64,000 bases of DNA, from NCBI RefSeq assembly GCF_002899715.1, contig NZ_PPEK01000011.1:1-64000 (forward strand), read 5' to 3'. A program made the translations under genes and the position numbers. This document shows, one piece after another, positions 16,411-26,013 of the stretch (position 1 is the first letter of the stretch; the number at the start of each line of letters is the position of its first letter). Source of the stretch: Enteroscipio rubneri. Its GTDB lineage: Bacteria; Actinomycetota; Coriobacteriia; Coriobacteriales; Eggerthellaceae. The notes beneath the pieces are model-generated. The model had not been told where the DNA came from and did not search any database. It saw nothing but the letters and a program-made list of their open reading frames with translations.

Positions 16411-17750
16411 TAGCAACCCCTCCGGGCCTCTGAGACAACAAAGCGTAGCTTGCCCGAATTCGCTCGCGGTATCTCGGCAACATACTTGAAGTTGATAGGA
16501 ACAGCGCACGTAAAGCTCGCTTCAAATTGCTGGAGAGCTTTTCGTTCGTCTGCGGAAACGTCCTCTTGGGTTTTAACTGCGTACACCGTGATACTGAGGT
16601 CGGAATTTTGATGGATCTGAGCTTCTGCTATATGAACGGTATCTTTGAACACGTGATCTAGCTTTCCCACTGTCGTGCCGTCTGGAAGCAGCACGCTGTC
16701 TTCGGTCCGCCCATCCAGCGAAACGATTTCACGTTTGCCATCGGGAAGTGTTTTCACTTCGGCTACGTCTCCAGTATCCCACCGAAGCAGGGGCATGGCC
16801 ATGTTCGTTAAAGTTGTTCCGACAACTCTTCTTTCGTCGATGAATTCAACAGCCGCGTAGTCTTCGTCAACGAACATCCGGTATTTGTCGTCTTGAGAGA
16901 AATTCGCAACACCTTCGCACATTCCATAGTGCTGATGCGGACGAATTCCAAAAGCGCGCTCGATAAGCTCAGCTTGATGCTCGTAGAGGTTTTCCGCCCC
17001 GGTGGTTACGAAACGGATATCGGGGAAGAGCATGCCGTTTTTTTCAGCAAAAGAAGCCAACGGTGTAAGTAATGATGGATAGCCATGAATCCAGGGAATG
17101 TGCCTTCTTTGGATTTCCCTACAGTATTCTGCGAGGTTTTCTTCACGTTCATGAAAAGCGCTGAAGTACACCTGACTGCTCGGCTTGTTCTCTCGCCAGT
17201 ACGGCGGTGTCGTTTGTGTAATTGGCACAACTTTCTGGGTACCAAACATTGCCTGAGGAGTACCGAATTCGATACCCAATGATCTTCTAAATCTCCACCA
17301 ACAAGCCCATTGTTCGCTAATTGCTTCAGGGCTAGTGTAAAAGACAAAACCCGAGCCCGTTGTTCCGCTTGTGTGGTGTTTTATCCTCTTGCCGACGTAA
17401 GCAGAAGATAGAAATTGATCCGGGGCTCTGTTTACTTCTTTTTTTGTGAGCAATGGGAGCTTAGGTAAATCTTCAAGACCTTTAATGGAGACGGGGTTAA
17501 TCCCTCCTTCATCGAACACGTTTTTGTAATAAGGAACAGTCTCGTAGCAATGTTTAACCATAATGCGAAGTCGCTCATCGCGGTATGCCGCAATCTGTTC
17601 GGGACTCCACCGGACTCTCATCTCATAATCCTGTAATAACCTGCGAAATGAGGATCCGAATCTCGTCGTGACAATATGCGCGCCCTCTAAAGAGCATGCC
17701 CAATTCTGCATGAAAATCGGCAGCCGGTTGTAGATGGCCATTTTATCCAT
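16410..17750 (-). CDS. Phenylacetate-CoA-ligase-like / CapK-like adenylate-forming protein
   Basis: The ~446-aa protein belongs to the ANL-type CapK/PaaK group found in capsule clusters. It has the ATP-binding P-loop HHTSGTTGSGF, IHGYPSLLTPL, VTTGAENLYEHQ, HYGMCEGVANFSQ (the aromatic-G-x-x-E adenylation motif), LLRWDTGDVAEV and a C-terminal IPRANSGKLRFVV lysine segment. It should activate a carboxylate with ATP. In capsule loci this may prepare an acyl group for attachment to the polymer or activate a uronic acid. ATG 17750 follows GAGG and overlaps the previous stop by eight bases. The actual substrate is unknown. Confidence 0.82.
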   Translation of the reverse strand: MDKMAIYNRLPIFMQNWACSLEGAHIVTTRFGSSFRRLLQDYEMRVRWSPEQIAAYRDERLRIMVKHCYETVPYYKNVFDEGGINPVSIKGLEDLPKLPLLTKKEVNRAPDQFLSSAYVGKRIKHHTSGTTGSGFVFYTSPEAISEQWACWWRFRRSLGIEFGTPQAMFGTQKVVPITQTTPPYWRENKPSSQVYFSAFHEREENLAEYCREIQRRHIPWIHGYPSLLTPLASFAEKNGMLFPDIRFVTTGAENLYEHQAELIERAFGIRPHQHYGMCEGVANFSQDDKYRMFVDEDYAAVEFIDERRVVGTTLTNMAMPLLRWDTGDVAEVKTLPDGKREIVSLDGRTEDSVLLPDGTTVGKLDHVFKDTVHIAEAQIHQNSDLSITVYAVKTQEDVSADERKALQQFEASFTCAVPINFKYVAEIPRANSGKLRFVVSEARRGC

Positions 17751-19854
17751 GCAATGCCTCAAGCAGCATCCGGTGACCCTCGAAAGCATCTTCAATGGCT
17801 TTGTTTTCGACTTCTCCTCGCAGCACTTTCAACATGAAGTCATACTCGTTAGCGAAGCCCTTGTCCTGTTTGATCTTCGGGGAGCTTTTCTTCGCGTTGC
17901 TGTAGCGCGTCAGTCCAACATAGTTGTTCATCTCGTAGACGTTGCCCGCGCTGAACACGCGCAACTGTTCTTTGGGATACTTCTTCGAACCTGCAGACGT
18001 ATATACGATATTTGCGATCGCCCCCGAACGCATCCTCATAGTGATGAGGGCATTGTCTCCGCATGGATGGACGGGGACGTTCGCAAAGGTCACGTCAAGC
18101 GATTCGATCCCGCTCTCGTCGAGGCTTTGCACTACGTCTACCATATGGCAGGCTTCTCCGATTATGCGCCCGCCGCCGATAGCGGGGTCTTGAGTCCAAT
18201 GGTCCGCAGGTATATCGCCAGCGTTAACAATGTAGTCGTACACCGCAGGAAGCTTATCGGTATGCAGGTCTTCTCGAATCTGGACGATGCACGGGGCGTG
18301 CCGGCGGTTCATCCCGCAGAACAACTGCCCCTCGCTCTCGCGGTAAGCACGCTCGACGGCTTCAAGTTCATCGAGCGTGAGGCACAACGGCTTCTCGCAA
18401 TACACGCTCTTCCCCACCTCTAGGGCCTCAACGACGATGCGGGCATGAGAGCTGTGGCTGGTGGAAACAATCACGAGATCGATCTCAGAATCTTCAATGA
18501 TCTCGTGGTAATCACTTGTAATGTAGGAGAACTCGGCTTCTGCGGCGGTCTGCCCCGTGCTCACGCCTCCTGTTGTGGCCAAGGCTTTGATGGCGTATCG
18601 GCCATCGCTTTTCATGCCCGGTATGATTGTGCTGCGCGCAAAACTCCCTCCACCGATGAGCCCCACATTCACCGTTCCATCTACAGGCTTCTTCCCTGCA
18701 AGGCAGGCGCGAGCAGTAGCGTCGAGCTTCCCTTCCCGCTCGGCATACCCGAGGAGTATCCCAATGTAGCGCTCGTTTGTCTTGTTGGTCGTGATCATCT
18801 CGTAAGCGATCCGGGCATCCTCGAACGGAACCTCGTGCGTAACGAGATCGGAAAGATTGAGTCTCCCGGCATGCAAGAGCCGTATGAATTCCTCGATATT
18901 GCGCCCTTCAGTGAAGCGAACGTAGCCTATTGGATAGTCCACACCCTGTTCTTCGTACGTCGAATCGTAGCGACCGGCGCCGTAGGACCGGGCTATCGTG
19001 AACGTAAGCTCCTTTTGATAGTAGAGGCGCCTGTCGATATCCATCTTTGTGACGCCTATCATGCAGATGGTCGCCCTGTCGCGAGCTATGGCAGCGGCGA
19101 GGTCCATGGGGGCGTTCGAATCAGTCGCGGCAGTGATGATAACCTTGTCGGCTCCTCGGCCCTGCGTCTGCCCCAGGGTCAGTTCGGCAGCATTGTCATC
19201 AAGTGAGTTGATGAACGCCTTGAGCCGGGTGCCCTCTATCGATTTGTCGACCACGTCGTATCCGAGGACGTCACATCCATACGCATCGAGGATCCGAGCG
19301 CAGATGTGTCCAATGAGCCCCAAGCCGATGACAGCCACTGTCTCACCCGGTCGCACGTCCGCCTGATGTATGCCTTGGAGCGCAATGCCGCCGAGCGCGC
19401 AAAACGCCGCCTGACGCGGGTCGGCGAAGCCTTCCGGCAGTTTCGCCACAAGATTCCGGTTAACGCGGTTTACTTCAGCATGGTACGCCTGCCCGGCCAT
19501 TGCGACTAAGTCGCCGGGAAGTAGGTCCGAGACCCCTTTGCCACACGACAGCACGCGGCCTACCGCGGAATACCCCATGGGCATAGGCTCTCCAAGCTTG
19601 TTGAAGGCGGCTTCCATCGTGGCGACAAGACCGTCCGTCGACAATTTTTCGAGTACTTTCTTAACTTGATCAGGTCTTTCAAGTGCCTTCGATAGCAGAT
19701 TCTTGCTCCCGAACGAGGCGAGCGTACGCTCAGTGCCGGCACTTACCACCGACCAGAGTGTCTCGACGATCACGTAACCGTGCTTGGGGGTTGGCGCGGG
19801 CACGTCCACCAATCTCACGCTGCCGTCGTCGACCATTAAGAACAGTTGTTTCAC
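17743..19854 (-). CDS. Bi-domain oxidoreductase (zinc-alcohol-dehydrogenase-like + Gfo/Idh)
   Basis: The ~703-aa fusion has a GroES/alcohol-dehydrogenase-like half at residues ~1-370 (SVVSAGTERTLASFG, VAVIGLGLIGHICARILDAYG) and a Gfo/Idh/MocA half at ~390-703 (VGLIGGGSFARSTIIPGMK, VYCEKPLCLTLDEL, GGGRIIGEACHMVDVVQSL). Such fusions are a recognised family of exopolysaccharide clusters, usually beside a heparinase-like gene. They are thought to modify a nucleotide sugar. The start is GTG 19854, preceded by AAAGGAGG and overlapping the heparinase stop as GTGA. The frame stays open far upstream inside the heparinase gene, but that extension is basic and not protein-like. Confidence 0.88.
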   Translation of the reverse strand: MKQLFLMVDDGSVRLVDVPAPTPKHGYVIVETLWSVVSAGTERTLASFGSKNLLSKALERPDQVKKVLEKLSTDGLVATMEAAFNKLGEPMPMGYSAVGRVLSCGKGVSDLLPGDLVAMAGQAYHAEVNRVNRNLVAKLPEGFADPRQAAFCALGGIALQGIHQADVRPGETVAVIGLGLIGHICARILDAYGCDVLGYDVVDKSIEGTRLKAFINSLDDNAAELTLGQTQGRGADKVIITAATDSNAPMDLAAAIARDRATICMIGVTKMDIDRRLYYQKELTFTIARSYGAGRYDSTYEEQGVDYPIGYVRFTEGRNIEEFIRLLHAGRLNLSDLVTHEVPFEDARIAYEMITTNKTNERYIGILLGYAEREGKLDATARACLAGKKPVDGTVNVGLIGGGSFARSTIIPGMKSDGRYAIKALATTGGVSTGQTAAEAEFSYITSDYHEIIEDSEIDLVIVSTSHSSHARIVVEALEVGKSVYCEKPLCLTLDELEAVERAYRESEGQLFCGMNRRHAPCIVQIREDLHTDKLPAVYDYIVNAGDIPADHWTQDPAIGGGRIIGEACHMVDVVQSLDESGIESLDVTFANVPVHPCGDNALITMRMRSGAIANIVYTSAGSKKYPKEQLRVFSAGNVYEMNNYVGLTRYSNAKKSSPKIKQDKGFANEYDFMLKVLRGEVENKAIEDAFEGHRMLLEALHG

Positions 19855-21503
19855 GATTCCTCCTTTGAAAACACTTTCGGAGTTGGCACCAACCATTGGG
19901 AGGTCAACGTTCCCGATCCTCGATATGAACAACTTTCGATCTCGGCCAAGCATCCGAAATCTGGGGAATAATTCGACAAAGAGGACCTTGCCTTCGCTTG
20001 GGCCCCATCGCCAATGCTCGGAGGCTCGCCGAATGCGAAATGCCAGAAGCAGTCCAAATCTTTTCCGCTTGCAACCTTGTCGACTACGCAGAGAATCTCG
20101 CCGTCGAGTGAAACGGATCGCGAGACGGTCCATCCTCGTGCATCGACTATCGAGCCGGAAAGGATACCATCCTCTCGGGCTGCGAAGACCGAAGAAGAAC
20201 GTCTGCCCACCCTGAAAGATGCCCAGCATTCCGACTGCTCGCATCCGTCGACCATGACAGTATTGTGCGAAGCCGTACGCTTGAGTTCGAGCCTAAGTGG
20301 ATCTTGATACGCATAGGTTCCGCAGTTAACTATCCACGGTTCGCCATCGATGAACACTTCAAAGGAAAGCGCATCGCAATGCGCATGCCCCATCGCATAC
20401 TCAGGCCCAGGGTTCCCGGCATCGAACACCATCTTGACAACACGGCCTCCGCAATCGCGCTCCATAAGATAATAGCCGGCATCCGGAAAGTCCTCACGAT
20501 ACCGGGGGATCGTTCCGAAGCGCTCTTTCGCACAGGCGAGGAGAGCATCCTTGTGCTTTGCGACATTGTCGCCTGAATCGTTGAACAGGGGGGTACGATT
20601 CGTATTACGTTCGAGCGAGTAAAGGCAGTCGCACATCCGCTGGACGCAGATCCCCAGCTCTCCCAAGTCGTTTCCATTCTTCTCGAGCGACGCGACAACC
20701 CGCAGCACGTCTTCGAGAATGATCTTGTGGTACATCGGACTTAACTCGAAATGCATACCATCAGGGAGCACTTGTTCACATACTTGACTCTCGAGGAGCG
20801 GGAAAGCTATTGCAAGGGTGTCCTCATCGCCGAAGTATAGCGCGCCCAAGACAAGGGCCTTAAGGTTTTCGAAGTAGTGGTTCGCGAGAAGGTCCTTCTC
20901 AAGATGACGTGCCAGATAAGAGTACTGACTTGCCAAAGACGCATTCATGCCCTCCACAAATGCGCGATCCTCACCCAAAACATCCTCGAGCTCTCCGTAG
21001 AACGCGAGCCAGTTCACAAGTCTCATGGAGATAGTGTAGGGATCCCAACCTATCCCGTCTCCCGGCTTCGCATTGGCGCACATCCACGATTCCATAATGG
21101 CCATCGCCTTGCGTAGGTAGCGATCGCCGTCACCGTCAAGGTAGCGCTTCGCAAGAGGAAGAAGGTATTCATGATAATGCAGGTTGAAGCGCCAGAGTGG
21201 GGTCGACAGATCGGCACTCCAGCATGTCTTCCAATCAATTGATTCTGTGTGATGAAGTAGCGTCAGCTCGTCACACAAGATTGCCTCGCAGTCAAAACGG
21301 GCTAGGAACACCGGGTCGAAATCGAGTTCCGGGAGAAGGGCTATCCGAGAGATATCGGCATCTCCCGCCTTGGTACGTGGAATATATCCAAGTTTCAAAG
21401 GGGTGACGCCGCCAGCTTTCCTCCACATTCTGTAGAGCATCTGGCTCAGCTTGAGGTGCCGAGCTGTGTCGAGATAGAGCCGTGCTTTCGTCAAAGCAGG
21501 CAC
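19851..21503 (-). CDS. Heparinase II/III-family protein
   Basis: The 550-aa protein has the alpha/alpha-toroid plus beta-sheet layout of polysaccharide lyase family 8/12/15/21-like proteins. WRFNLHYHEYLLPLAKRY is near residue 105, WDPYTISMRLVNW near 150 and LLANHYFENLKAL near 205. PLFNDSGDNVA precedes the beta domain, which holds the GHAHCDALSFEVFIDGEPWIVNCGTY catalytic-type segment. Homologues in biosynthetic loci may trim or edit polymer rather than degrade external glycans. There is no signal peptide, so the site of action is unclear. The start is GTG 21503 with AAGGAG upstream, overlapping wecB by 13 bases. The direct partner is the bi-domain oxidoreductase. Confidence 0.87.
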   Translation of the reverse strand: MPALTKARLYLDTARHLKLSQMLYRMWRKAGGVTPLKLGYIPRTKAGDADISRIALLPELDFDPVFLARFDCEAILCDELTLLHHTESIDWKTCWSADLSTPLWRFNLHYHEYLLPLAKRYLDGDGDRYLRKAMAIMESWMCANAKPGDGIGWDPYTISMRLVNWLAFYGELEDVLGEDRAFVEGMNASLASQYSYLARHLEKDLLANHYFENLKALVLGALYFGDEDTLAIAFPLLESQVCEQVLPDGMHFELSPMYHKIILEDVLRVVASLEKNGNDLGELGICVQRMCDCLYSLERNTNRTPLFNDSGDNVAKHKDALLACAKERFGTIPRYREDFPDAGYYLMERDCGGRVVKMVFDAGNPGPEYAMGHAHCDALSFEVFIDGEPWIVNCGTYAYQDPLRLELKRTASHNTVMVDGCEQSECWASFRVGRRSSSVFAAREDGILSGSIVDARGWTVSRSVSLDGEILCVVDKVASGKDLDCFWHFAFGEPPSIGDGAQAKARSSLSNYSPDFGCLAEIESCSYRGSGTLTSQWLVPTPKVFSKEES

Positions 21504-22645
21504 GCCGGCTCCTTCCCTCCCAGCACGTCGGCTATGCGCTCGCTTGCATGCCCGTCCCCATACGGATTCGAGGCTCGTGACATCGATCGGTAGGCCTTGT
21601 CCGAGTCAAGTAGCTCGCTAAAACTCGAATAGACCGCCTGCTCCTCGGTCCCGACGAGCTTTAGAGTGCCACAGACCACTCCTTCAGGCCTTTCAGTGGT
21701 ATCGCGCATGACAAGCACAGGCTTGCCGAGACTCGGAGCCTCTTCCTGTATCCCGCCCGAGTCCGTAAGCACGAGATAGCTCGCCGCGATGAAATTATGA
21801 AAATCTACGACCTCCAGTGGATCGATGATTCTAATGCGATCCTCGCCCGATAGCTCCCTTTCGGCGACTTCCCGCACTTGAGGATTCATGTGGATAGGGT
21901 AGATGGCCTTCACGTCAGGGTGCTCGTCCATGACGCGCCTGATGGCCCGGAACATCCGCGCCATCGGCTCGCCCAGGTTCTCGCGTCGATGCGCGGTGAT
22001 CAGAATGAGGCGGGAGCCGTGCGCCCAGTCGAGGTGTTCGTTTCGATATCCGTCTCGCACCGTTGTTCGAAGCGCGTCTATCCCAGTGTTCCCTGTCACA
22101 AAGATCTTTTCTGAAGGCTTTCCTTCATCGATCAAGTTCTGCTTAGACCGGTAGGTCGGAGCGAAATAATATTCGGCCAGAACATCGACCGCCTGACGGT
22201 TGAATTCCTCGGGCCAGGGGGACAGCAGATTACGTGTGCGAAGTCCCGCCTCGACGTGGCCGACGGGAATGCGGAGATAGAAGCATGCGAGCGCTGCCGC
22301 AAACGAGGTCGTCGTATCGCCATGGACGAGCACTACATCGGGACGCTCCTTCTCGAGCACCGCCCTTATGTCGAGCAGTACGTCGCACGTAATATCGAAA
22401 AGTGTTTGCCCTGGTCTCATGATGGCGAGGTCGTGATCCGGCTCGACCGAGAATGCGCGAAGGACCTGGTCGAGCATCTCACGATGCTGGCCCGTGACGC
22501 ACACGACAGCTTCGAACTCGTCAGGCCGGCTTTTCAACTCATTTGCGAGTGGACACATCTTGATCGCCTCCGGACGCGTACCGAAGACGAGCATAACCTT
22601 CTTTTTGAATTCGTTCGAGACGGTCATGCTATAGCTTGTGCACAT
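21491..22645 (-). CDS. wecB: UDP-N-acetylglucosamine 2-epimerase, non-hydrolysing
   Basis: The protein of ~384 aa has all WecB landmarks: KKVMLVFGTRPEAIKMCPL, VTGQHREMLDQVL, VHGDTTTSFAAALA, HVEAGLRTRN, WPEEFNRQ, ITAHRRENLGEP and LTDSGGIQEEAPSLGKPVLVMRDTTERPE. It interconverts UDP-GlcNAc and UDP-ManNAc in the cytosol. The WecC-like dehydrogenase just upstream then makes UDP-ManNAcA, so this pair forms a complete two-step module. The listed start (22645) has GGAGAGA upstream. ATG 22627, one base after the wecC stop, is nearer the family N-terminus but lacks a ribosome binding site. The two-step module is well supported by sequence; that ManNAcA enters this polymer is inferred. Confidence 0.93.
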   Translation of the reverse strand: MCTSYSMTVSNEFKKKVMLVFGTRPEAIKMCPLANELKSRPDEFEAVVCVTGQHREMLDQVLRAFSVEPDHDLAIMRPGQTLFDITCDVLLDIRAVLEKERPDVVLVHGDTTTSFAAALACFYLRIPVGHVEAGLRTRNLLSPWPEEFNRQAVDVLAEYYFAPTYRSKQNLIDEGKPSEKIFVTGNTGIDALRTTVRDGYRNEHLDWAHGSRLILITAHRRENLGEPMARMFRAIRRVMDEHPDVKAIYPIHMNPQVREVAERELSGEDRIRIIDPLEVVDFHNFIAASYLVLTDSGGIQEEAPSLGKPVLVMRDTTERPEGVVCGTLKLVGTEEQAVYSSFSELLDSDKAYRSMSRASNPYGDGHASERIADVLGGKEPACLL

Positions 22646-23855
22646 TCTCTCCGTCTCCGCACACGTTGCGCGTATCGAGCACTATAAGTCCATCGAAGAC
22701 AGAGAGGTCGCGTTTCAGCTGTGAGTGCCCAACCATGACGATCACCATCCTGAGGTTCTCAAGGAAGACGTCCATTGAATGCACCTGATTGGGCACGATG
22801 TCGTTCTCGACCCACGGATCGTAGACCTTGCAGGGTTCGCTGGAAAGGTGGCGCTTCATGCTGTCGACCATCTGCAGAGTGGGCGACTCCCTCACGTCGT
22901 TGACATCCTCTTTGTAAGTGAGACCGTAGACTCCAACCTCGGAGGGTTCTATGTCGTTTTCCTTCATAATCTCGCTTGCGCGCGCGAGTACGAACTCGGG
23001 CATCGAGTCGTTAGTCTCGCGCGCGTTGCGAATGAGACGCGCGAGCTCCGGATAGTCCCCGACAAGAAACCAGGGGTCGACGCTGATGCAGTGCCCGCCC
23101 ACGCCTGGCCCTGGCGATAAGATGTTCACCCGGGGGTGTTTGTTGGCTATTCGGATGATCTCATGGACGTCCATGCCGTCCGAATGGCAAATCTTGGCGA
23201 GTTCGTTCGCGAATGCAATGTTGATGTCACGGAACGTATTTTCAACCACTTTGGTCATCTCGGCCGTCCGTATGTCGGTAATCGCGATTTCCCCCACACA
23301 GAAAGACGAATACAGCTCCTTCACCCGTTCACCTATCTGCGGATCGTCTGCCCCGATCGTACGGTTGTTGCTCGTGAGTTCGTGGATCATGTTGCCCGGT
23401 ATGATGCGCTCGGGGGCATGGGCGAGATGGACGTCCTTGCCAATAGCAAACCCTTTGCCAACTATCGCCGGGCGCACGTACTTGTCGATTGTGCCCGGAG
23501 AGACGGTTGATTCGACAACGATGATCGATCCTTGTCGGCATACGTCGAGAGCCGATTCGACTGCAGCAACTACATAAGCCGGATCGATCTTTTTTGAGCA
23601 TTTGTCATAAGGGGTGGGTACCGACACAATGTAGGTATCGCAGGTTTGGTACTCGGTCGTGAATGAGACTCCAGCCTTCATCGCATTGGAGAACAGATCG
23701 TCTAGACCCTCCTCCTTAAACGTCGTTTTTCCTTTATTAAGCGTAGTCACAAGGTTTTTGTCGTAATCGGTTCCAACGACCTCAACCCCATGAGCCGCAA
23801 ACATGAGTGCGGTTGGAAGGCCAATATAGCCGAGTCCTATAACGTTAATCATCAT
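22629..23855 (-). CDS. wecC: UDP-N-acetyl-D-mannosamine dehydrogenase
   Basis: The 408-aa protein has the Rossmann start MINVIGLGYIGLPTALMFAAHG. WecC-typical VPTPYDKCSKKIDPAYVV, ESTVSPGTIDKYVRP, APERIIPGNM and the cysteine loop GPGVGGHCISVDPWFLVGDYP follow. It oxidises UDP-ManNAc to UDP-ManNAcA with two NAD. It is distinct from the WbpA-like enzyme at 9211, which has different substrate-loop wording. It overlaps the glycosyltransferase before it by 11 bases and is followed immediately by wecB, so the pair is co-translated. The start could equally be the second Met. Confidence 0.92.
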   Translation of the reverse strand: MMINVIGLGYIGLPTALMFAAHGVEVVGTDYDKNLVTTLNKGKTTFKEEGLDDLFSNAMKAGVSFTTEYQTCDTYIVSVPTPYDKCSKKIDPAYVVAAVESALDVCRQGSIIVVESTVSPGTIDKYVRPAIVGKGFAIGKDVHLAHAPERIIPGNMIHELTSNNRTIGADDPQIGERVKELYSSFCVGEIAITDIRTAEMTKVVENTFRDINIAFANELAKICHSDGMDVHEIIRIANKHPRVNILSPGPGVGGHCISVDPWFLVGDYPELARLIRNARETNDSMPEFVLARASEIMKENDIEPSEVGVYGLTYKEDVNDVRESPTLQMVDSMKRHLSSEPCKVYDPWVENDIVPNQVHSMDVFLENLRMVIVMVGHSQLKRDLSVFDGLIVLDTRNVCGDGENVHKL

Positions 23856-25116
23856 GCCGATTTCCCCTGTCCGCAGCGCTTTTTAAAATGTCGAGCATTT
23901 GGCTGGCCAGCTTCTTTCGCGAGAAACGACACTCTATGGTTCTGACAGCCCGATCTCCCATTGCACGCAATTCGTCGCGATAATCAGGATTGGAGAAGAA
24001 TATTCTTAGAGTAGCGATATTTTCTTCATCGCTTCCTGTAAGGGCTATACCCGCGCCACTCTCCCTCACAAGCTCCGCCGCTTCTCCTTCGGGCCCGATG
24101 AAGAGTACAGGAATCCCGCGAGCGAACGATTCGAGAATCTTCGAAGGTAGCGTCGCATTGAACGAAGCGCTCGGCTGGAGCGATACGACGCATACGTCGG
24201 TCACCTGGTAATAATGTTCGAGCTCTTTTTTTGGCATGCCTCTCAGCAGCCGAGCGAAGGGATATTCATTCGTGGCTATAGCCTTCTCGACATCGGAGCG
24301 CGTAGCACCTTCGCCGACGATAACGTATCGCAGGGGTATGCCCAGTCGTTTGACCGCTTCGGCGTATTTTAGCGTTCTCGGCACATCTTGAGATATTCCC
24401 ATGGTGCCGTAGTAGCCTAAAACCAGTTCATCTGAAACGTCGCTGCTGGCACAAACAGCCGCATCGGCACCGTTCGGCACCACAGAAACAGAGTTGCCAT
24501 CGACCCCACTCTCGCAGAGAAGCCTCTTGAACCCCTTCGTGAGCACGACGACGTGCGCGGAGGATCTCGCAAGATAAAGCTCGATAGTCCGCATTATCTT
24601 GACCTTCCAGCTATCTTCCGACGTCCCCGTAGCTACCATCTGCTCGAACGTGATGTCTCTGAATTCGATGACGAAGGGTAAGTCGTGAGTTTTGGCGTAA
24701 AGCAGCCCTAGACATCCGGCGAATACGGTGCCAGATGAAGCTAAAACGATATCATAGTTTTTGCCGATCCTCTTTCCGTTGAGCACGATGTTGATCGCAC
24801 CGCACACAAGGAAGCTCATGCCGTTCATAATACGTCGCGCGATGTTCGTGTTAGGCTTTGCGACGAGCTTGCTGCGAAGGACGCGAACGCCGTAGCGACG
24901 TTCCTCTGCGAGCATTTCGACCTTATAGCCAGGAAACACCGAGCCGGTAGGATAATTGGGCCATCCGGTGAACACCGTCACATCAGATCCATCCTCGACC
25001 CATGCTCTCGAGTGCTCGTCAGCCCTGAACGCACTGGCGATGTTTTCTGGAGGATAGAATTGAGAGAAATAGAGAATGCTCAAGCTACCCCTATCTCGTA
25101 CTTTAGGGGACTGCAT
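23845..25116 (-). CDS. Glycosyltransferase family 4, WbuB-like
   Basis: The 423-aa protein has a WbuB-type N-terminus (LSILYFSQFYPPENIASAFRADEHSRAW, TVFTGWPNYPTG) and the VIEFRDITFEQMVATG block. The second domain contains GYYGTMGISQDVPRTL and the donor-binding run NATLPSKILESFARGIPVLF. WbuB enzymes transfer an aminodeoxyhexose in O-antigen repeat units. Here the donor could be a GlcNAc- or ManNAc-derived sugar. It directly follows the initiating transferase, so it may add the second sugar of the repeat unit. Confidence 0.87.
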   Translation of the reverse strand: MQSPKVRDRGSLSILYFSQFYPPENIASAFRADEHSRAWVEDGSDVTVFTGWPNYPTGSVFPGYKVEMLAEERRYGVRVLRSKLVAKPNTNIARRIMNGMSFLVCGAINIVLNGKRIGKNYDIVLASSGTVFAGCLGLLYAKTHDLPFVIEFRDITFEQMVATGTSEDSWKVKIMRTIELYLARSSAHVVVLTKGFKRLLCESGVDGNSVSVVPNGADAAVCASSDVSDELVLGYYGTMGISQDVPRTLKYAEAVKRLGIPLRYVIVGEGATRSDVEKAIATNEYPFARLLRGMPKKELEHYYQVTDVCVVSLQPSASFNATLPSKILESFARGIPVLFIGPEGEAAELVRESGAGIALTGSDEENIATLRIFFSNPDYRDELRAMGDRAVRTIECRFSRKKLASQMLDILKSAADRGNRHDD

Positions 25117-25119
25117 TCG

Positions 25120-26013
25120 CTAACAAGCTCCTTTGCCGGACATCATCACACTTGTTGTCTCCACGATCACCCGCAGGTCAGTGGCGAACGAGCGCTCTTC
25201 GATATAAGCGAGGTCCATGGCTACCATGTCGTCGAACCCGGTGTCGCTGCGACCCCACACCTGCCAGTAACCGGTGAGGCCAGGTTTGACGGATAGCCTC
25301 TGCATGGCGCGCTCATCATACTGGGCGACCTCGGAAGGAAGCGGTGGACGCGGACCTACGCACGAAAGCTGACCCGCGAGGCAATTCAGGAACTGCGGGA
25401 GCTCGTCGATCGAGTGTTTACGGATGAAGCGGCCGATGCGCGTGACGCGCGGATCATCCTTGATCTTGAAAAGCGGGCCATCGGCTTCGTTAAGTTCTTG
25501 AAGTTCGGCCAGACGCTCATCGGCATCTTTATGCATGGAACGAAACTTGTACATGTCGAAAGTGCACACCTCGCCATTACGTCCGATCCGACCCACTCGT
25601 TTTTGGGAATACAGGGGGTTTCCTGGACTCTCGATACGAATTGCAATGCACAAAAAGATCGATGGAACCAGCAGTATCGTGATCGCGCACAGCGAGAATA
25701 CGATATCGAAAATTCTTTTAACAAAACGATAAACGACTCGATCATTAAGCCGCACAGGAACAGGCACGGGGCCCTCGACTTCGGAAACAAGTTCGGGAAC
25801 CAAGAACGCCACATCGGACGCGAGCATGGCTGCCGTCTCGCAGCCCTCCTCGAGCGTTTTCTCAAACCCATCCTTGCCAAGCATCGGATATGCAAAAGTC
25901 TCAGCGCCGTCCGCCGAAACGCTTTCCCCTGCTCCCGCAAAATCGTCGTCAATCAGCGCGCCAGCACCTGTAGCGGTCATGTCTATTGTGTTGTCAGGGT
26001 CTTTTCCGAACAA
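25120..26013 (-). CDS. Undecaprenyl-phosphate sugar phosphotransferase (bacterial sugar transferase)
   Basis: The ~297-aa protein has a variable acidic N-terminus of ~85 residues, then one membrane helix (FDIVFSLCAITILLVPSIFL). The catalytic bacterial sugar transferase domain follows with VGRIGRNGEVCTFDMYKFRSM, DDPRVTRIGRFIRKHSIDELPQF, SCVGPRPPLPSEV and KPGLTGYWQVWGRS. It starts each repeat unit by moving a sugar-1-phosphate onto undecaprenyl phosphate at the inner membrane face. It lacks the large N-terminal multi-helix domain of WbaP-type proteins. The start is uncertain: TTG 26013 overlaps loaP by 20 bases, while ATG 25980 lacks a clear ribosome binding site. Confidence 0.9.
   Translation of the reverse strand: MFGKDPDNTIDMTATGAGALIDDDFAGAGESVSADGAETFAYPMLGKDGFEKTLEEGCETAAMLASDVAFLVPELVSEVEGPVPVPVRLNDRVVYRFVKRIFDIVFSLCAITILLVPSIFLCIAIRIESPGNPLYSQKRVGRIGRNGEVCTFDMYKFRSMHKDADERLAELQELNEADGPLFKIKDDPRVTRIGRFIRKHSIDELPQFLNCLAGQLSCVGPRPPLPSEVAQYDERAMQRLSVKPGLTGYWQVWGRSDTGFDDMVAMDLAYIEERSFATDLRVIVETTSVMMSGKGAC

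Noticed and set aside
19855-20244. 130-codon N-terminal extension of the bi-domain oxidoreductase
   Set aside because: Lies inside the heparinase gene, is Arg-rich, and GTG 19854 has AAAGGAGG and matches the family N-terminus.
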